DNA of 64,000 nucleotides from Epiperipatus broadwayi (GCA_028023455.1 JAQFVV010000073.1:1099001-1163000); one strand, 5' to 3'. Positions 26,070 to 37,378 are shown, counted from the first letter of the stretch. Program-made: numbers and translations. The notes: a model not told the origin generated them from the letters alone.

Positions 26070-26475
26070 ACTGAAAGAAAATTAATAACTATACCAAACA
26101 AAATAATACAAATAATAACAAACAAATAATACAAAATAATACAAATTAATAATACAAATACACAAAACAAAGCAAATAAAATATAAAATTCACTAAACTA
26201 TAAAACACTATTCAAAATATTAAACAGTACACCTAATTAGAAAACTAAAACTGCCTAACACTATAATTATCTAATAAAACTGCCACATACTAAAAGAAAA
26301 TTAATACCTATACAAATACAAACAAATAATAAGTAATAACAAAAAACAAAATAATAATAATAAAAAATAAAAAAAAAATAGTATTACAAATACACAAAAC
26401 AAAACAAATAAAATATGAAATTCACAAAACCATATATCACTATTCAAAATATTAAATAGTATACCTAAATAGAAA

Positions 26476-26740
26476 ACCAAAACTGTCTAACACTATACTA
26501 GCAAAAAATAAAAATGCAAAACCATAAAACAATACAGTACTAGATTAAATTCAAAATTTTACCAAAATCCTTACACAACCATGGTTTCATCTACTACAAA
26601 TAGACCTTCTCAAGTGAAAATCAACCTAAAGGAAAACATATATATATATACAAACAAACAAACCTTCCCATAATTCATTTCAAACTCCACCTTCCCTTAA
26701 TATCAAAAGAAGTCTTCATAAGATTGATAGCCTCAGAATC
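26476..26740 (-). mobile_element. 5' pLTR of the PLE1 minus copy
   Basis: The sequence repeats the 3' UTR and the last roughly 22 codons of the PLE1 ORF, placed upstream of the ORF on the minus strand. It is nearly identical to 23469-23735. A terminal direct repeat containing ORF sequence is the pLTR arrangement typical of PLEs. The breakpoint at 26740 adjoins the T-rich spacer. Confidence 0.85.
26573..26618 (-). ncRNA. Variant hammerhead in the 5' pLTR of PLE1 (minus copy)
   Basis: Identical in sequence to 23567-23612, in the upstream pLTR. Cleavage at both sites would release a roughly 3.0-kb unit-length RNA. Confidence 0.6.
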
Positions 26741-26832
26741 GTTTTTATTTTTTTTTTTTTTTTTTAATTTTCTTTTTTGTATTTTTTTTTTTTTTTTTTT
26801 TTCTTGGCAATTTATAATTTGTTTATAGAATA
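26741..26832. other. T-rich junction between the inverted PLE1 copies
   Basis: Long T homopolymer runs (broken only by AATT, CTT, GTA and similar) separate the two arms. The sequence belongs to neither arm. It may be untemplated or homopolymer sequence made at the inversion, or a poorly resolved assembly point. Confidence 0.6.
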
Positions 26833-27241
26833 TCATTTGTTAGGTGGAAAGAAGGTTGCATGGAGGAAAGGTTCTGATTTGAATTCATTACTTAATGGTT
26901 CAAAGCAGTCTATTGATAGTAGGTCTATTCCTGGTATTGTTTATAAAATTCCATGTAGTTGTGGTAAATTTTATGTAGGCCAGAGTAAATTTAGCCTTAA
27001 TGAAAGGGTTAAGGTTCATATAAGTAGAGTTAAACATAGGTATCTTAACTCAGCTTTATATATTCATGAATTGAATACAGGTCATAGAATATTGTTTGAC
27101 AATGCTTCAGTTATTTTTTATGAAAAGAATGAGTTAAAAAGAAGAATAAAGGAGACTTTGATGATAAAACTCCTTGATTCTGAGGCTATCAATCTTATGA
27201 AGACTTCTTTTGATATTAAGGGAAGGTGGAGTTTGAAATGA
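26833..27241 (+). pseudogene. C-terminal GIY-YIG fragment in the 5' pLTR of PLE1 (plus copy)
   Basis: It encodes the last roughly 136 residues of the PLE1 protein, from HLLGGKKVAW to the natural end RWSLK. It includes GIVY, the CSC finger, FYVG and the NLMKTSFD segment. No RT precedes it, because the pLTR is a 3'-end duplicate. The residues added upstream by the T-rich spacer are not part of the protein. It shows what the intact C-terminus looks like. Confidence 0.85.
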
Positions 27242-27295
27242 ATTATGGGAAGGTTTGTTTGTTTGTATATATATATGTTTTCCTTTAGGTTGATT

Positions 27296-27343
27296 TTCAC
27301 TTGAGAAGGTCTATTTGTAGTAGATGAAACCATGGTTGTGTAA
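27296..27343 (+). ncRNA. Variant hammerhead in the 5' pLTR of PLE1 (plus copy)
   Basis: Same sequence as in the minus copy: CAC, UUGAGAAG, stem II, GAAA, ACC-AU-GGU, U, GUG. It lies about 500 bp upstream of the ORF start. Confidence 0.6.
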
Positions 27344-27836
27344 GGATTTTGGTAAAATTTTGAATTTAATCTAGTACTGTATTGTTTTATGGTTTTGCAT
27401 TTTTATTTTTTGCTAGTATAGTGTTAGACAGTTTTGGTTTTCTATTTAGGTATACTATTTAATATTTTGAATAGTGATATATGGTTTTGTGAATTTCATA
27501 TTTTATTTGTTTTGTTTTGTGTATTTGTAATATTATTTTTTATTATTATTATTATTTTGTTTTTTGTTATTACTTATTATTTGTTTGTATTTGTATAGGT
27601 ATTAATTTTCTTTTAGTATGTGGCAGTTTTATTAGATAATTATAGTGTTAGGCAGTTTTTGTTTTCTAATTAGGTGTACTGTTCAATATTTTGAATAGTG
27701 TTTTATAGTTTAGTGAATTTTATATTTTATTTGCTTTGTTTTGTGTATTTGTATTATTAATTTGTATTATTTTGTATTATTTGTTTGTTATTATTTGTAT
27801 TATTTTGTTTGGTATAGTTATTAATTTTCTTTCAGT
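27344..27836 (+). promoter_or_regulatory. PLE1 5' untranslated leader
   Basis: T-rich leader between the upstream hammerhead and the ORF start at 27837. It contains an internal duplication: TAGTATGTGGCAGTTTTATT near 27615 resembles the start-codon context TCAGTATGTGGCAG at 27832. It is mirrored on the other arm at 26070-26470. No defined promoter was recognised. Confidence 0.45.
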
Positions 27837-30232
27837 ATGTGGCAGATTTTGTATGATAATTTTTCTTGTGTAGAAATTTTAGAAATAAAAAAGTTAATTA
27901 ATATGTCTAATAGAATTGAATCTTTAAAGGCTCAGGTTAATTTTCTTAAGTCTTGTAGGTTTTGCAATGTGTTTCCTAATTCATGTAATATTAAATTGGA
28001 TAGGAAATTGGTTTTATTTTCTAATTGTGATTTTATTCTAAATTTTAAAAGATTTATTCTTAAACAATTTATTATACAGATTATGAGTAGTTTATCTAAT
28101 TTAATTGATAGTTATAGAATGTTTAGAAGAAAGTTGGATTTTAGAAGGAATTTTAATTATTCTGTTTTAAATTCTTTTTTAAAGTGGTTTAGGAGTAAGT
28201 GTGAAATCACTTATAATAATAAGTATTTCAAGAAATTTAAATGGTTGATTGGAAAGGCTGAAAATAAAAGTTTTGTGAAAGGAAAAGAGTTTAGATTTGG
28301 GTCTTATAAAAATAGGCCTGATGCTTCATCTGTTTTAAATTTGTCAAATTATATTTTGAATGTATCTGATTTGGCTATTTTAGCTAAGGGTCCTGGCTTT
28401 GTTCCGTTTGCTAATAGAAGTTTAATTTTTGATTTTGTTTCTGCAATTGAAAGTAGTAGTAATATTTCTGATGAAAATAAAATGTCTTTACAGGTTATTT
28501 TGAATAGTCAATTACTTAAAAGAGAAAAATTTGTTTTTGCCCCTAAGGAAATTAGTTTTGTTAAAAAAAGATTGAAAGCCAATGATGTTGTATTATTAAA
28601 AGAAGATAAAGGTGGCCGGTTTGTATTGTTAAATAATATTGATTTTAAAAGTAAAGTTTCTTTAGAATTAAATAATGGAAAATATGCTATTTTAGATTCT
28701 GATCCTGGTAAAAAAATAAAATCTAAATTAATTAAGATTATGAAAGTTATGGAAAATAAAAAGATTTTTGATAGAGCTACTTATTTAAATTGTTACCCTA
28801 GTGATTTTGTGGCTCCAAAGGTTTTCTTTAATTTGAAGTCTCATAAAGATAATTTTCCTTTGAGATGTATTTTTGATTTTACAGGAGGAATTGTTGATAA
28901 AATATCAAAATTTATTATAAGATATTTTAAGGATTATATAAAACTGGGTCAATTTTGTGTTTCTTCTTCCTTTGAAGCTTTTAAGAAAATAAATGGTTTT
29001 GTTTTGGATGATGATTGTGTTTTTGGTAGTTTAGACATTGAAAATATGTACCAATCGGTTAATAGATTAAAAAGTATTGATGTTTTTCTTTCAATTTTAA
29101 AAAAATTAGAATGTTTTTCTGCAGATAAGATTAAGGTTTTTCATGATTTGCTTTTGCTGTTAGAGGATTCAATGTATTTTATGTCTAATGATGTGTTTTA
29201 TAAGATTAGAGAAGGTTGGGTTATTGGTTATGTCATTTCTCCATTGATGTGTGCTGTCTATATTGATTATTTGGAGTGTAGTATTATTAATATGTTTTCA
29301 GGTTCTATTAAATTATTTGTTAGGTATGTTGATGATTGTTTGTTTGTTATTCAGAAAGAGAAATTAGAAGAGTTTTTATGTGGATTGAATGGTTTTGATT
29401 CTAGTATTAAGTTTACAATTGAGGGGGGTGGTTTTGATTTTGTAAAATTAAAGTTTTTAGATTTAAATGTTGAGAAGGTTAATGATGTTTTGTTTTGTAG
29501 TCATTTTATAAAACCTAAAAATTTGAGAAATATGATTAGGCCTGATAGTTATCAGCCTTTTATACATAAAAAAATGTCTTTGTTGAATTTTTGTTGTCGG
29601 AATAGAAGGCTTAATAATTTTAATAATGATGCTGATATTCAAAAAGTCAATTTGCTGCTGAATATGTAGAATTGGGTTATAGTCATGATTTTATTAAAAA
29701 AGTGGTATTTAATAATAATGTTTATAGTCATGATTTGGATGATAAGAATTTTGTTGGTAAGGATGATGATTATATGTCTTTACCATTTAAAGCATCAATT
29801 TATAATTTGGTTTATAGGAATAGTCATTTGTTAGGTGGAAAGAAGGTTGCATGGAGGAAAGGTTCTGATTTGAATTCATTACTTAATGGTTCAAAGCAGT
29901 CTATTGATAGTAGGTCTATTCCTGGTATTGTTTATAAAATTCCATGTAGTTGTGGTAAATTTTATGTAGGCCAGAGTAAATTTAGCCTTAATGAAAGGGT
30001 TAAGGTTCATATAAGTAGAGTTAAACATAGGTATCTTAACTCAGCTTTATATATTCATGAATTGAATACAGGTCATAGAATATTGTTTGACAATGCTTCG
30101 GTTATTTTTTATGAAAAGAATGAGTTAAAAAGAAGAATAAAGGAGACTTTGATGATAAAACTCCTTGATTCTGAGGCTATCAATCTTATGAAGACTTCTT
30201 TTGATATTAAGGGAAGGTGGAGTTTGAAATGA
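27837..30232 (+). pseudogene. PLE1 RT/GIY-YIG ORF, one-base frameshift
   Basis: The first part (27837-29669) matches residues 1-603 of the minus copy essentially exactly, through all RT motifs and YVDD. At about 29641-29646 an A run has five As where the minus copy has six. The frame shifts and stops after DADIQK. The remaining frame (29672-30232) encodes the linker and the complete GIY-YIG domain, ending RWSLK. So this copy has an intact nuclease C-terminus but a split ORF, the opposite of the minus copy. The homopolymer indel could be real decay or a sequencing error. Confidence 0.9.
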
Positions 30233-30286
30233 ATTATGGGAAGGTTTGTTTGTTTGTATATATATATGTTTTCCTTTAGGTTGATT

Positions 30287-30334
30287 TTCACTTGAGAAGG
30301 TCTATTTGTAGTAGATGAAACCATGGTTGTGTAA
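30287..30334 (+). ncRNA. Variant hammerhead in the 3' pLTR of PLE1 (plus copy)
   Basis: Same motif as 27296-27343 and 2,991 bp downstream of it. It begins about 55 bp after the end of the ORF. Confidence 0.6.
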
Positions 30335-30404
30335 GGATTTTGGTAAAATTTTGAATTTAATCTAGTACTGTATTGTTTTATGGTTTTGCATATTCTTTAG
30401 GTTG

Positions 30405-30407
<3 letters not shown>

Positions 30408-30456
<49 letters not shown>
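30408..30456. repeat. (TA)n microsatellite at the right edge of PLE1
   Basis: Pure TA tract following the truncated 3' pLTR. Confidence 0.95.
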
Positions 30457-30464
<8 letters not shown>

Positions 30465-30655
30465 AATACTCAACTTATAATAATCTAAAAAATGTGTGGG
30501 AGATGATTCAGCATGAAACACATATATTGGAGATCATTTATCTTTTTCACATATATGTGGTCATGTGTACTGGTTATATAAGATGAAATAAATAGCTGAA
30601 GGGAGTCTGAATATCGGTATTGAAATTTCCTCTAATTAAATATTTGTATTAGTAT
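30457..30655 (+). mobile_element. Family-B retrozyme, plus-strand arm (right half)
   Basis: It carries a hammerhead remnant at about 30500-30532 (AGCAUGAAACACAUAUAUUGG-like 3' half; the CUGAUGA box is deleted). The family-B body follows (TTATCTTTTTCACATATATG, then TAGCTGAAGGGAGTCTG). It is the mirror image of 22640-22840. Confidence 0.6.
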
Positions 30656-30659
30656 ATTG

Positions 30660-33295
30660 TTGAGTCATTTAATAATTTTATTTCTGACTTTCATTAAAAG
30701 TGTGTTTGTTGACTGGATACATTTATAAGTTTGCATTTTGAAAATAATTGTTGAAATGAGGAGAGGATTTGTGACGTATTAATATTTTTATAAGTGAAAG
30801 ACATTTTTACTTATTGTAAAAGAACTGCCAACAACCAATTATGATAGATATTGTAACATGTAAATCCATCACATGTCCATCCGTAATATAATAATCATTT
30901 GTTTATATAAATTTTAATATAATTAATATTTAGATAATTAAGATAATTAAAAATATATATTAGGTAGAAATAGATTCAACCTCGGAATGAATGCAATAAT
31001 GAATGTAGATGTAAATGAAATATTAAAAAAAAAAATTATATGCATTTTAATTTTATAAATCTTTTATATGAATGAAAATTAAAATAATTATTTGATTATA
31101 TTGAATAATAAACTTTATTTTAATTATAAAGGAAAAATACTCAAAGACCGATTTTTATTTTGAAAAAAAAAAAATATGTTATTGCTTATTGACAAAACAG
31201 AGTTTTTTCTTGATTATTTTGATGAAATCAATATTTTGCATGATAAACAAACATTGTTTTATAAATTTGTTGAATAAATCATAATGATTTATGAGTGATT
31301 TTGCAGAGGAGAAATATGGAATCGTCTTAATTAATATCTGCAAGATTATAAATGGAATGAATCTGCATTTGAATACATATATGAAAAGACAGGAATTAAT
31401 GAAGTTGAAAATAATTGGATACCATCTAAGAATAATATGCATGAAAACATCATCAGCATTATTACCATTGGAACTCTAAAAAGACATAAAAAAATGGAAC
31501 TATAGCTGAAAAAATACCAAAAGATCTTGGTTGGATAGACAACTGATAGTATAATAAAATGATCTTTGAAAATAATTGAATAAAAAAAATTAAACTTTCA
31601 ATTAAAAAAAGATATCTATTACAAATGTTTTTCTCTCATAAAATTTAAAATAATAGCATATTTTACTTATCAATATTATTCAATACAACATTAATAATTA
31701 GATAAAGTAATTAGGACTTAAATTAATCAATATAAATAAACTTAATAAAATAAAATAAAGGATGTATTTAATATTTATTTCTTTGTTTTGAACATATATA
31801 TAATTGATTTTATAGAAAAGCTTTACTTGATATTTGTGTTTGAATGTAAGTCTGAAATATGGTAGGATACTAACTAGTTATTGTGACTGTAAAAGTATAC
31901 CAGGATATTAGTTAAAGGCAAGCATAAATTTTAAAAATTGCAATGCATTCAAAAAAGATTGTAATACAGTGGATTTTTGGAAATTTATGATTGTTGGTGT
32001 AATTTTTTTATATTATTATAATAAATTTGTATATTATTAGTAATAAGTGCATCATTTGATTCTTTTTTATAAGGTTTTGATTCACCTATTTCTCAAATTA
32101 CATATCTATTAAGTGATAGATACCTAGTTCTTAAATTACATATTTACTAAATTAAATATTTATTGATTTATAGATTCATTAGCATTTTATAAATGTATGA
32201 ATCTTTAATAATTTTGATTTATATAAATTTAGTTGAGGGCAAATTATTATAATAAAGTTATAATCAAATTTATATTGGATTTACATTATTAAAAGCTGTT
32301 AGTTGAGATAGCTTATAAATTTAGATACAAATACACAAAATTAAGTTTGATCTTATTTTAATTATTATCCATTACATTTTGGCTAAATCAATGCATGGCT
32401 TAATAATTATAAAGTCCAATAGGAATAAGTTCTTACTTAATTTCCTTCATCACATAGATATATCAGGTACATTTTTGGTTTCATAATATGAGACATGAAT
32501 AAAATCATTTACTTGTGATAGACAGAAATATTTTTGTCCATTAACATATTAGACGATTTATAGTAGTAATTTATAATATTAATACTGTTACATTTTTGGC
32601 ACCAAATTGTGGGACCAACAAAACATTGCTGCTTGGATTATATACCATGTTACATTCTTTTTGGCCACTCACCAATAAAGTTAGATTAATACAAATCTAT
32701 GAGTTAATGTCTATTACGCTTTGGTGGCCTAATGTCATGCACAAAAAAAACTATTTTACTTTATATATATTTACTCTTAAATTATATTAATATTTATATA
32801 GTCAAAGACATTTTTTCTAATTGTAAAAGAACTTCCAAGGAGTATCGTCTTCAATTTTACATATAATAACAATATCAGAAATATTATCCATCATGTTTTG
32901 AAATTTACAAATAGCATCAGTGTCATATTTAGTTCCAGCAGAAACTTATCAAAGATGAACCTGCTTAACATATGTGTGCATTAACATTGTACATGTAATA
33001 CTGATTTTATTAACTGCATGTAAAACATATAATTTGTGTATCGAATATAATTTTATAGTATTAAGACTGTTCTGTAATTAATATCTTTTGTCTTGTTTTG
33101 TCTCACTCGTTTATGATGATGGACCTATCATTAGTTTTATTCTCTTTAAATTAATTTAAAAATAAGAATAAAAAAATTACTTTTGCAACATTTATAATAT
33201 TTAAAGTTTTATGTACTTTGTACATAAAGAGATTTAAACCCTATAGAAATTATTTTAGAAAAAAAAATTGCACTAAAACCTGTAATGAAAACGAC
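30660..33295. other. A+T-rich DNA, no gene seen
   Basis: Overlapping short frames around 31180-31480 lie on both strands and resemble nothing known to me. At 32595 TTTGGCACCAAATTGTGGGA resembles an LTR-element primer binding site, but no LTR or pol sequence accompanies it. Confidence 0.45.

Positions 33296-33320
<25 letters not shown>
33296..33320. repeat. (TA)n microsatellite, left edge of array A2
   Basis: Pure TA ending at the first base of the A2 array. Confidence 0.9.
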
Positions 33321-33326
<6 letters not shown>

Positions 33327-33471
33327 AACAAAAGCAAGTTATTCACGTAACTTGCTATCACTTGTTATTTATGATCAATAGATGGCGTTTTACCAAAACC
33401 ACCGAAACAAGTGTAAAATTTGTTTATATAAATGACAAAAGAGTCAGAATTAATGATCTCTTTCATTTGCT

Positions 33472-33520
33472 CACCCTCAGATCAGCTGATTTCAAGCTAT
33501 TTGCTATCATCAGTGAAGAA
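33472..33520 (-). ncRNA. Hammerhead ribozyme, type I, intact core (A2)
   Basis: CUGAUGA, the AGC/GCU stem II with AAAUA loop, and GAAA are identical to A1. Stem III is longer (AUCA-GC-UGAU, cleavage after C). Stem I pairs UUCUUCA with UGAGGGUG and includes G-U pairs. Confidence 0.8.
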
Positions 33521-34023
33521 TAGAGTTAGAAACTAGATCTAAACACTGACTCCAAGTGTTTATGCAAAACTTTCTATCAGTTTGCAAGCGTGAATTTTTC
33601 AGACCAGTAAAGTCTTCAAACTCAGCCTAACAAGCCAGATATCTATATGGGTCTGATCTCAGTTCAGTTTCACCACATGGTCAAAGTCTCTGCAATATAT
33701 ATCATTGCAAGAAACCTTTAAAGGTTTTTTCGGCGGTTTTGGTAAAATACATCCATTGATCATAAATAACAAGTGATAGCAAGTTACGTGAATAACTTGT
33801 TTTTGTTTTTCATAAATGTACCTTTAAAGCTTTCTTGCAATAATATATATTGCAGAGACTTTGACTATGTGGTGAAACTGAATTGATATCAGACCCATAT
33901 AGATATCTGGCTTGTTAATCTGAGTTTGAAGACTTTACCGGTCTAAAAAATTCATGCTTGCAAACTGATAGAAACGTTTTGCATAAACACTTGGAGTCAG
34001 TGTTTAGATCTAGTTTCTAACTC

Positions 34024-34073
34024 TATCCTTCACTGATGATAGCAAATAGCTTAAAATCAGCTGATCTGAGGGT
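34024..34073 (+). ncRNA. Hammerhead ribozyme with G12 mutated (A2)
   Basis: Stem I CCUUCA/UGAGGG is well formed and CUGAUGA is intact, but the second box reads AAAA instead of GAAA. G12 is the general base, so this copy is probably inactive. Confidence 0.75.
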
Positions 34074-34430
34074 GAGCAAATGATAGAGATAGTTAATTCT
34101 GACTCTTTTGTTATTTATGTAAACAAATTTTACACTTGTTTCGGTGGTTTTGGTAAAATGCCATCTATTGATCATAAATAACAAGTGATAGCAAGTTATG
34201 TCAATAATTGTTTTTGTTTTTCATAAATGTACCTTTAAAGGTTTCTTGCAATGATATATATTGCAGAGACTTTGACTATGTGGTGAAACTGAACTGAGAT
34301 GAGACCCATATAGGTATTTGGCTTGTTAGGCTGAATTTGAAGACTTTACCGGTCTGAAAAATTCACACTTGCAAACTGATAGAAACGTTTTGCATAAACA
34401 CTTGGAGTCAGTGTTTTGATCTAGTTTCTA

Positions 34431-34475
34431 ACTCTGAGCTTGAAATCAGATGATCTGAGGGTGAGCAAATGAAAG
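34431..34475 (+). ncRNA. Hammerhead remnant with internal deletion (A2)
   Basis: CUCUGAGCUUGAAAUCAG continues into the normal 3' half of the A2 hammerhead. The CUGAUGA box and the 5' side of stem II are deleted. Confidence 0.65.
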
Positions 34476-34562
34476 AGATAGTTAATTCTGACTCTTTTGT
34501 CATTTATGTAAACAAATTTTACACTGGTTTCGGTGGTTTTGGTAAAACGCCATCTATTGATC

Positions 34563-34584
34563 ATATATATATATATATATATAT
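34563..34584. repeat. (TA)n microsatellite, right edge of array A2
   Basis: Pure TA after the last A2 base. Confidence 0.9.
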
Positions 34585-34759
34585 CAGTAAAAAAAAAAGA
34601 TTTCCTTTACTTTTTTTCTTTCATCATGGCATTAAAATGTTGGATATATCTCAATTATAGCTTTAAAATAAATAAATCTGATAATAGATTTCATTACAAA
34701 ACCTTTTCTTCTATGATAAAATCCATTTATATTGATCTGCAACTGGTTTTTTTTTTTAC

Positions 34760-34960
34760 CTCATGATGGTATCATGCTGAAGAAAGATTTTAAATTTACT
34801 TCAAACAGTGAGAAAGAGTCTATACTCTATATGAAGGGGAAGAGGTTAAATTCTTTATGTTTTTTAACTTTTTTAAAAATTAAATGTTATAACAACTAAA
34901 ATTTTTACAGCAATTAAACCCTGTAGCAAAATAAGTTTTTGAATGAGAATTACAGAATTT
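34760..34960 (+). repeat. Decayed PLE-pLTR-like repeat
   Basis: GCTGAAGAAAGATTT, then ACTTCAAACAGTGAGAAAGAG, resembles a worn hammerhead of the CUGAAGA...GAAAC type seen in PLE pLTRs. The region AAATTTTTACAGCA resembles 15440-15465 on the other strand. No ORF remains. Confidence 0.3.
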
Positions 34961-35754
34961 TGATTCGAAATAAAGCATTCAAAGCAAGGTTTAATGACAT
35001 CATTGTATTAATAAGCATAGATATATGAATCTTTAACTAAGTTTAAAGTTTATAACTGGACTTAAAATGATCTGATAATTTCTAGTTTAATATTAAATAA
35101 TATTTATCTAAAAAGGATGTTATCAAATGTATGAGTGCAATAAATTTGCCACTTACAGATTAAATTATAATAATAACAGAAATGGTAGTAACTCATAACT
35201 ATGATAATGATGAAATATGCCACTAAAGACAGTTTTCAACGGCATTTTATTTTATAAGCCAAATATTTGAATAATCTTTCACAGGGCAAGAGTGTCAGAC
35301 ATAAAGAAAGTTGCCAAGATCAATTTTTAGCTGGGTACCGCCAAAAAAAATCATTTTTGATAATTGAATGACACTGTTATACTCTATATGACTTTCTAAT
35401 AAACTAAACATTTATTAATTTTTTTACTTAATGTTTGAAATGAATGCTATTAGTGTCTTATTTTTTTCTGAGGATGATCACATTTAGGTTATCATCTGAT
35501 AAAATTGAATTTTTTTTACAAAGTAAAGGATTACATAGATGTACTGAAGGACACAGAATATATTGACATTTGACAGAAATATTGATAATCTTGATTTAAT
35601 TAATATATTTATCTTTATTCCTAATTAATCTAGAATATATAGTTAACAGTACTACCTTTATTCCTAATTATGCCATGAATATACATAATTCCCTGTTTCA
35701 GATCACTTTCCAGAACAGATGCGATTTAGTTACAGTTTTATTTAAATATTCAAG

Positions 35755-35923
35755 CGTTTATTGTAAAAGATCCAGAAAGATACCACATGTGAGATGGATG
35801 GATGAAATAAGAAAGTGTGCAGGGGTATTGTGGAGAAGAGAAGCTAAAGATCAGAGAAGATGGATTGAACTTGGAGAGACCTTCATCCTGCAGTGGATTG
35901 ATAATGGTTGTACTATCTTGTAA
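35755..35923 (+). pseudogene. C-terminal tail of a LINE reverse transcriptase (copy 1)
   Basis: Translation gives HVRWMDEIRKCAGVLW, then REAKDQRRWIELGETF and ILQWIDNG before a stop. A conserved RW(I/M)D-I--- -G--W---A-DR--W--LGE motif is the C-terminus of a widespread animal non-LTR retrotransposon protein. Nothing upstream reads as RT, so it is a 5'-truncated insertion. Two more decayed copies lie at 45690 (minus) and 50490 (plus). Confidence 0.75.
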
Positions 35924-36316
35924 CTTGAAAAGTGTTTCTATTATAACTCAAGGGATTCTAGATTCTCATTTCACACATATATAATAAAATTTATTATACC
36001 ATTAACTATGCAGGCACTTTCATTCAAAGTTTTTAGCAAAGTGTCAAGTGCATTAAAAATGTCTGAGGTTTGATTTCATATGCAATGACAAATATCCTAA
36101 ATATAAAAAAAAATTGTTATGACAATTAGTGGTAATACAGTTACAGTAAAATCGGATACCTTAAAAATTGACAAGTATTATAGGTGCTTAAAAGTTTTCT
36201 TTTTTATATTAGATATTTCAAAAAATATCAATAGAGACAATGATCAAACAGTTAATTTCAGAAAGAATATGGACACTTTAATCCAATTATTATATAATCA
36301 TATGTAAAATATTTAC

Positions 36317-36329
36317 TTATATGGAGATT
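36317..36329. repeat. Target site duplication, left copy (array B1)
   Basis: TTATATGGAGATT is repeated exactly at 37528-37540, immediately outside both ends of array B1. Confidence 0.85.
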
Positions 36330-36477
36330 AACTGAAAGACAGGCTTATTTATATCTGTGTCTCTATATATGTAATATTAGGGTATGAGCACAGACTCTCA
36401 CATGACCCACCACTCTCCACTCCATCTAATAATACTGATACACTTAAACACATATATGTTGAAAAGATAAATAATCA

Positions 36478-36521
36478 CCAATATACGTATTTCATGCTAA
36501 ACCAGCAATCATCAGTTGGTC
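36478..36521 (-). ncRNA. Hammerhead ribozyme, family B, intact core (B1 unit 1)
   Basis: Minus strand: CCAA, CUGAUGA, stem II UGCU/AGCA with GGUUU loop, GAAA, stem III AUACGUAU (two to three pairs), cleavage after A, return strand UUGG. All invariant residues are present. Confidence 0.8.
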
Positions 36522-36907
36522 CAGATTATCATCTCTACACATATATACTATAGGTGCTCAGATATAGATTAAGATAGACAATCCTCATACTTTAATGGAC
36601 AGACTTCAATCTACTCCTGTCTTTCAGTTATTACATTATAGAGATGTCTGCTCATCCTTGCATATGTATTTAATGGATTATATCCTGTACATGTGGGGTT
36701 CAGATTGACCTTAGGTCAACATGGGTGTGACAAGAATCTTGGCCTCAGGGTGGCCTTTGAGCATTCCATCATCAGATTTTCAATTGGATGGACGGTTGAA
36801 GAGTTGGAGTGTGGAATAGATTGAAGCCTGTCCATTAAAGTATGAGGATTGTCTACCTTAATCTATATCTGAGCACTTATAGTATATATGTGTAGAGATG
36901 ATAATCT

Positions 36908-36953
36908 GGACCAACTGATGATTGCTGGTTTAGCATGAAATACGTATATTGGT
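36908..36953 (+). ncRNA. Hammerhead ribozyme, family B, intact core (B1 unit 2)
   Basis: Identical to the minus-strand copy: GGACCAA, CUGAUGA, UGCU-GGUUU-AGCA, GAAA, UACGUAUA, UUGG. Confidence 0.85.
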
Positions 36954-37378
36954 GATTATTTATCTTTTCAACATATATGTGTTTAAGTGTATCAGTATTA
37001 TTAGATGGAGTGGAGAGTGGTGGGTCATGTGAAAGTCTGTGCTCATACCCTAATATTACATATATAGAGACACAGGTATAAATAAGCCTGTTTTTCAGTT
37101 ATTACATTATAGAGATGTCTGCTCATCCTTGCACATGTATTTAATGGATTATGTCCTGTACATGTGGTGTTCAGATTGACCTTAGGTCAACATGGGTGTG
37201 ACAAGAATCTCAGCCTCAGGGTGGCCTTTGAGCATTCCATCATCAGATTTTCAATTGGATGGACGGTTGAAGAGTTGGAGTGTGGAGTAGATTGAAGCCT
37301 GTCCATTAAAGTATGAGGATTGTCTATCTTAATCTATATCTGAGCACTTATAGTATATATGTGTAGAGATGATAATCT

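Larger units (their letters stand above)
23469..30391. mobile_element. PLE1: inverted pair of full-length Penelope-like elements
   Basis: Two nearly identical PLE copies meet head to head. The minus-strand copy spans 23469-26740 and the plus-strand copy about 26833-30391, separated by T-rich sequence. Each copy has ORF plus 5' and 3' pLTRs. The 5' pLTR repeats the 3' end of the ORF and the 3' UTR, so a complete unit from hammerhead to hammerhead is about 3.0 kb. The arms are not symmetric, because the plus copy's 5' pLTR begins about 330 bp further into the ORF than the minus copy's. The left end meets (TA)n and the right end runs into (TA)n at about 30408. The near-identity implies a recent insertion. 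Confidence 0.9.
33321..34562. mobile_element. Retrozyme-like array A2 (about 400-bp monomers)
   Basis: One partial minus-strand unit (33321 to about 33725) is followed by inverted plus-strand units (about 33726-34562). Both outer ends meet (TA)n. The body is recognisably related to A1 along its length (for example TGATCTCAGTTCAG and GCAATATATATCATTGC) but clearly diverged, so it is a sister family. The inversion lies in an AACCTTTAAAGGTTT palindrome near 33715-33730. Hammerhead positions in the plus half are about 400 bp apart. Confidence 0.8.

Noticed and set aside
26741-26832. T-rich tract as a retroposon poly(A) tail
   Set aside because: It lies at the 5' junction of two head-to-head PLE copies, not at a 3' end, and is irregular. 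It is more likely junction or assembly sequence.
31179-31479. Opposed 87- and 62-codon frames
   Set aside because: They overlap on opposite strands, resemble no family, and have no exon signals or repeat context.
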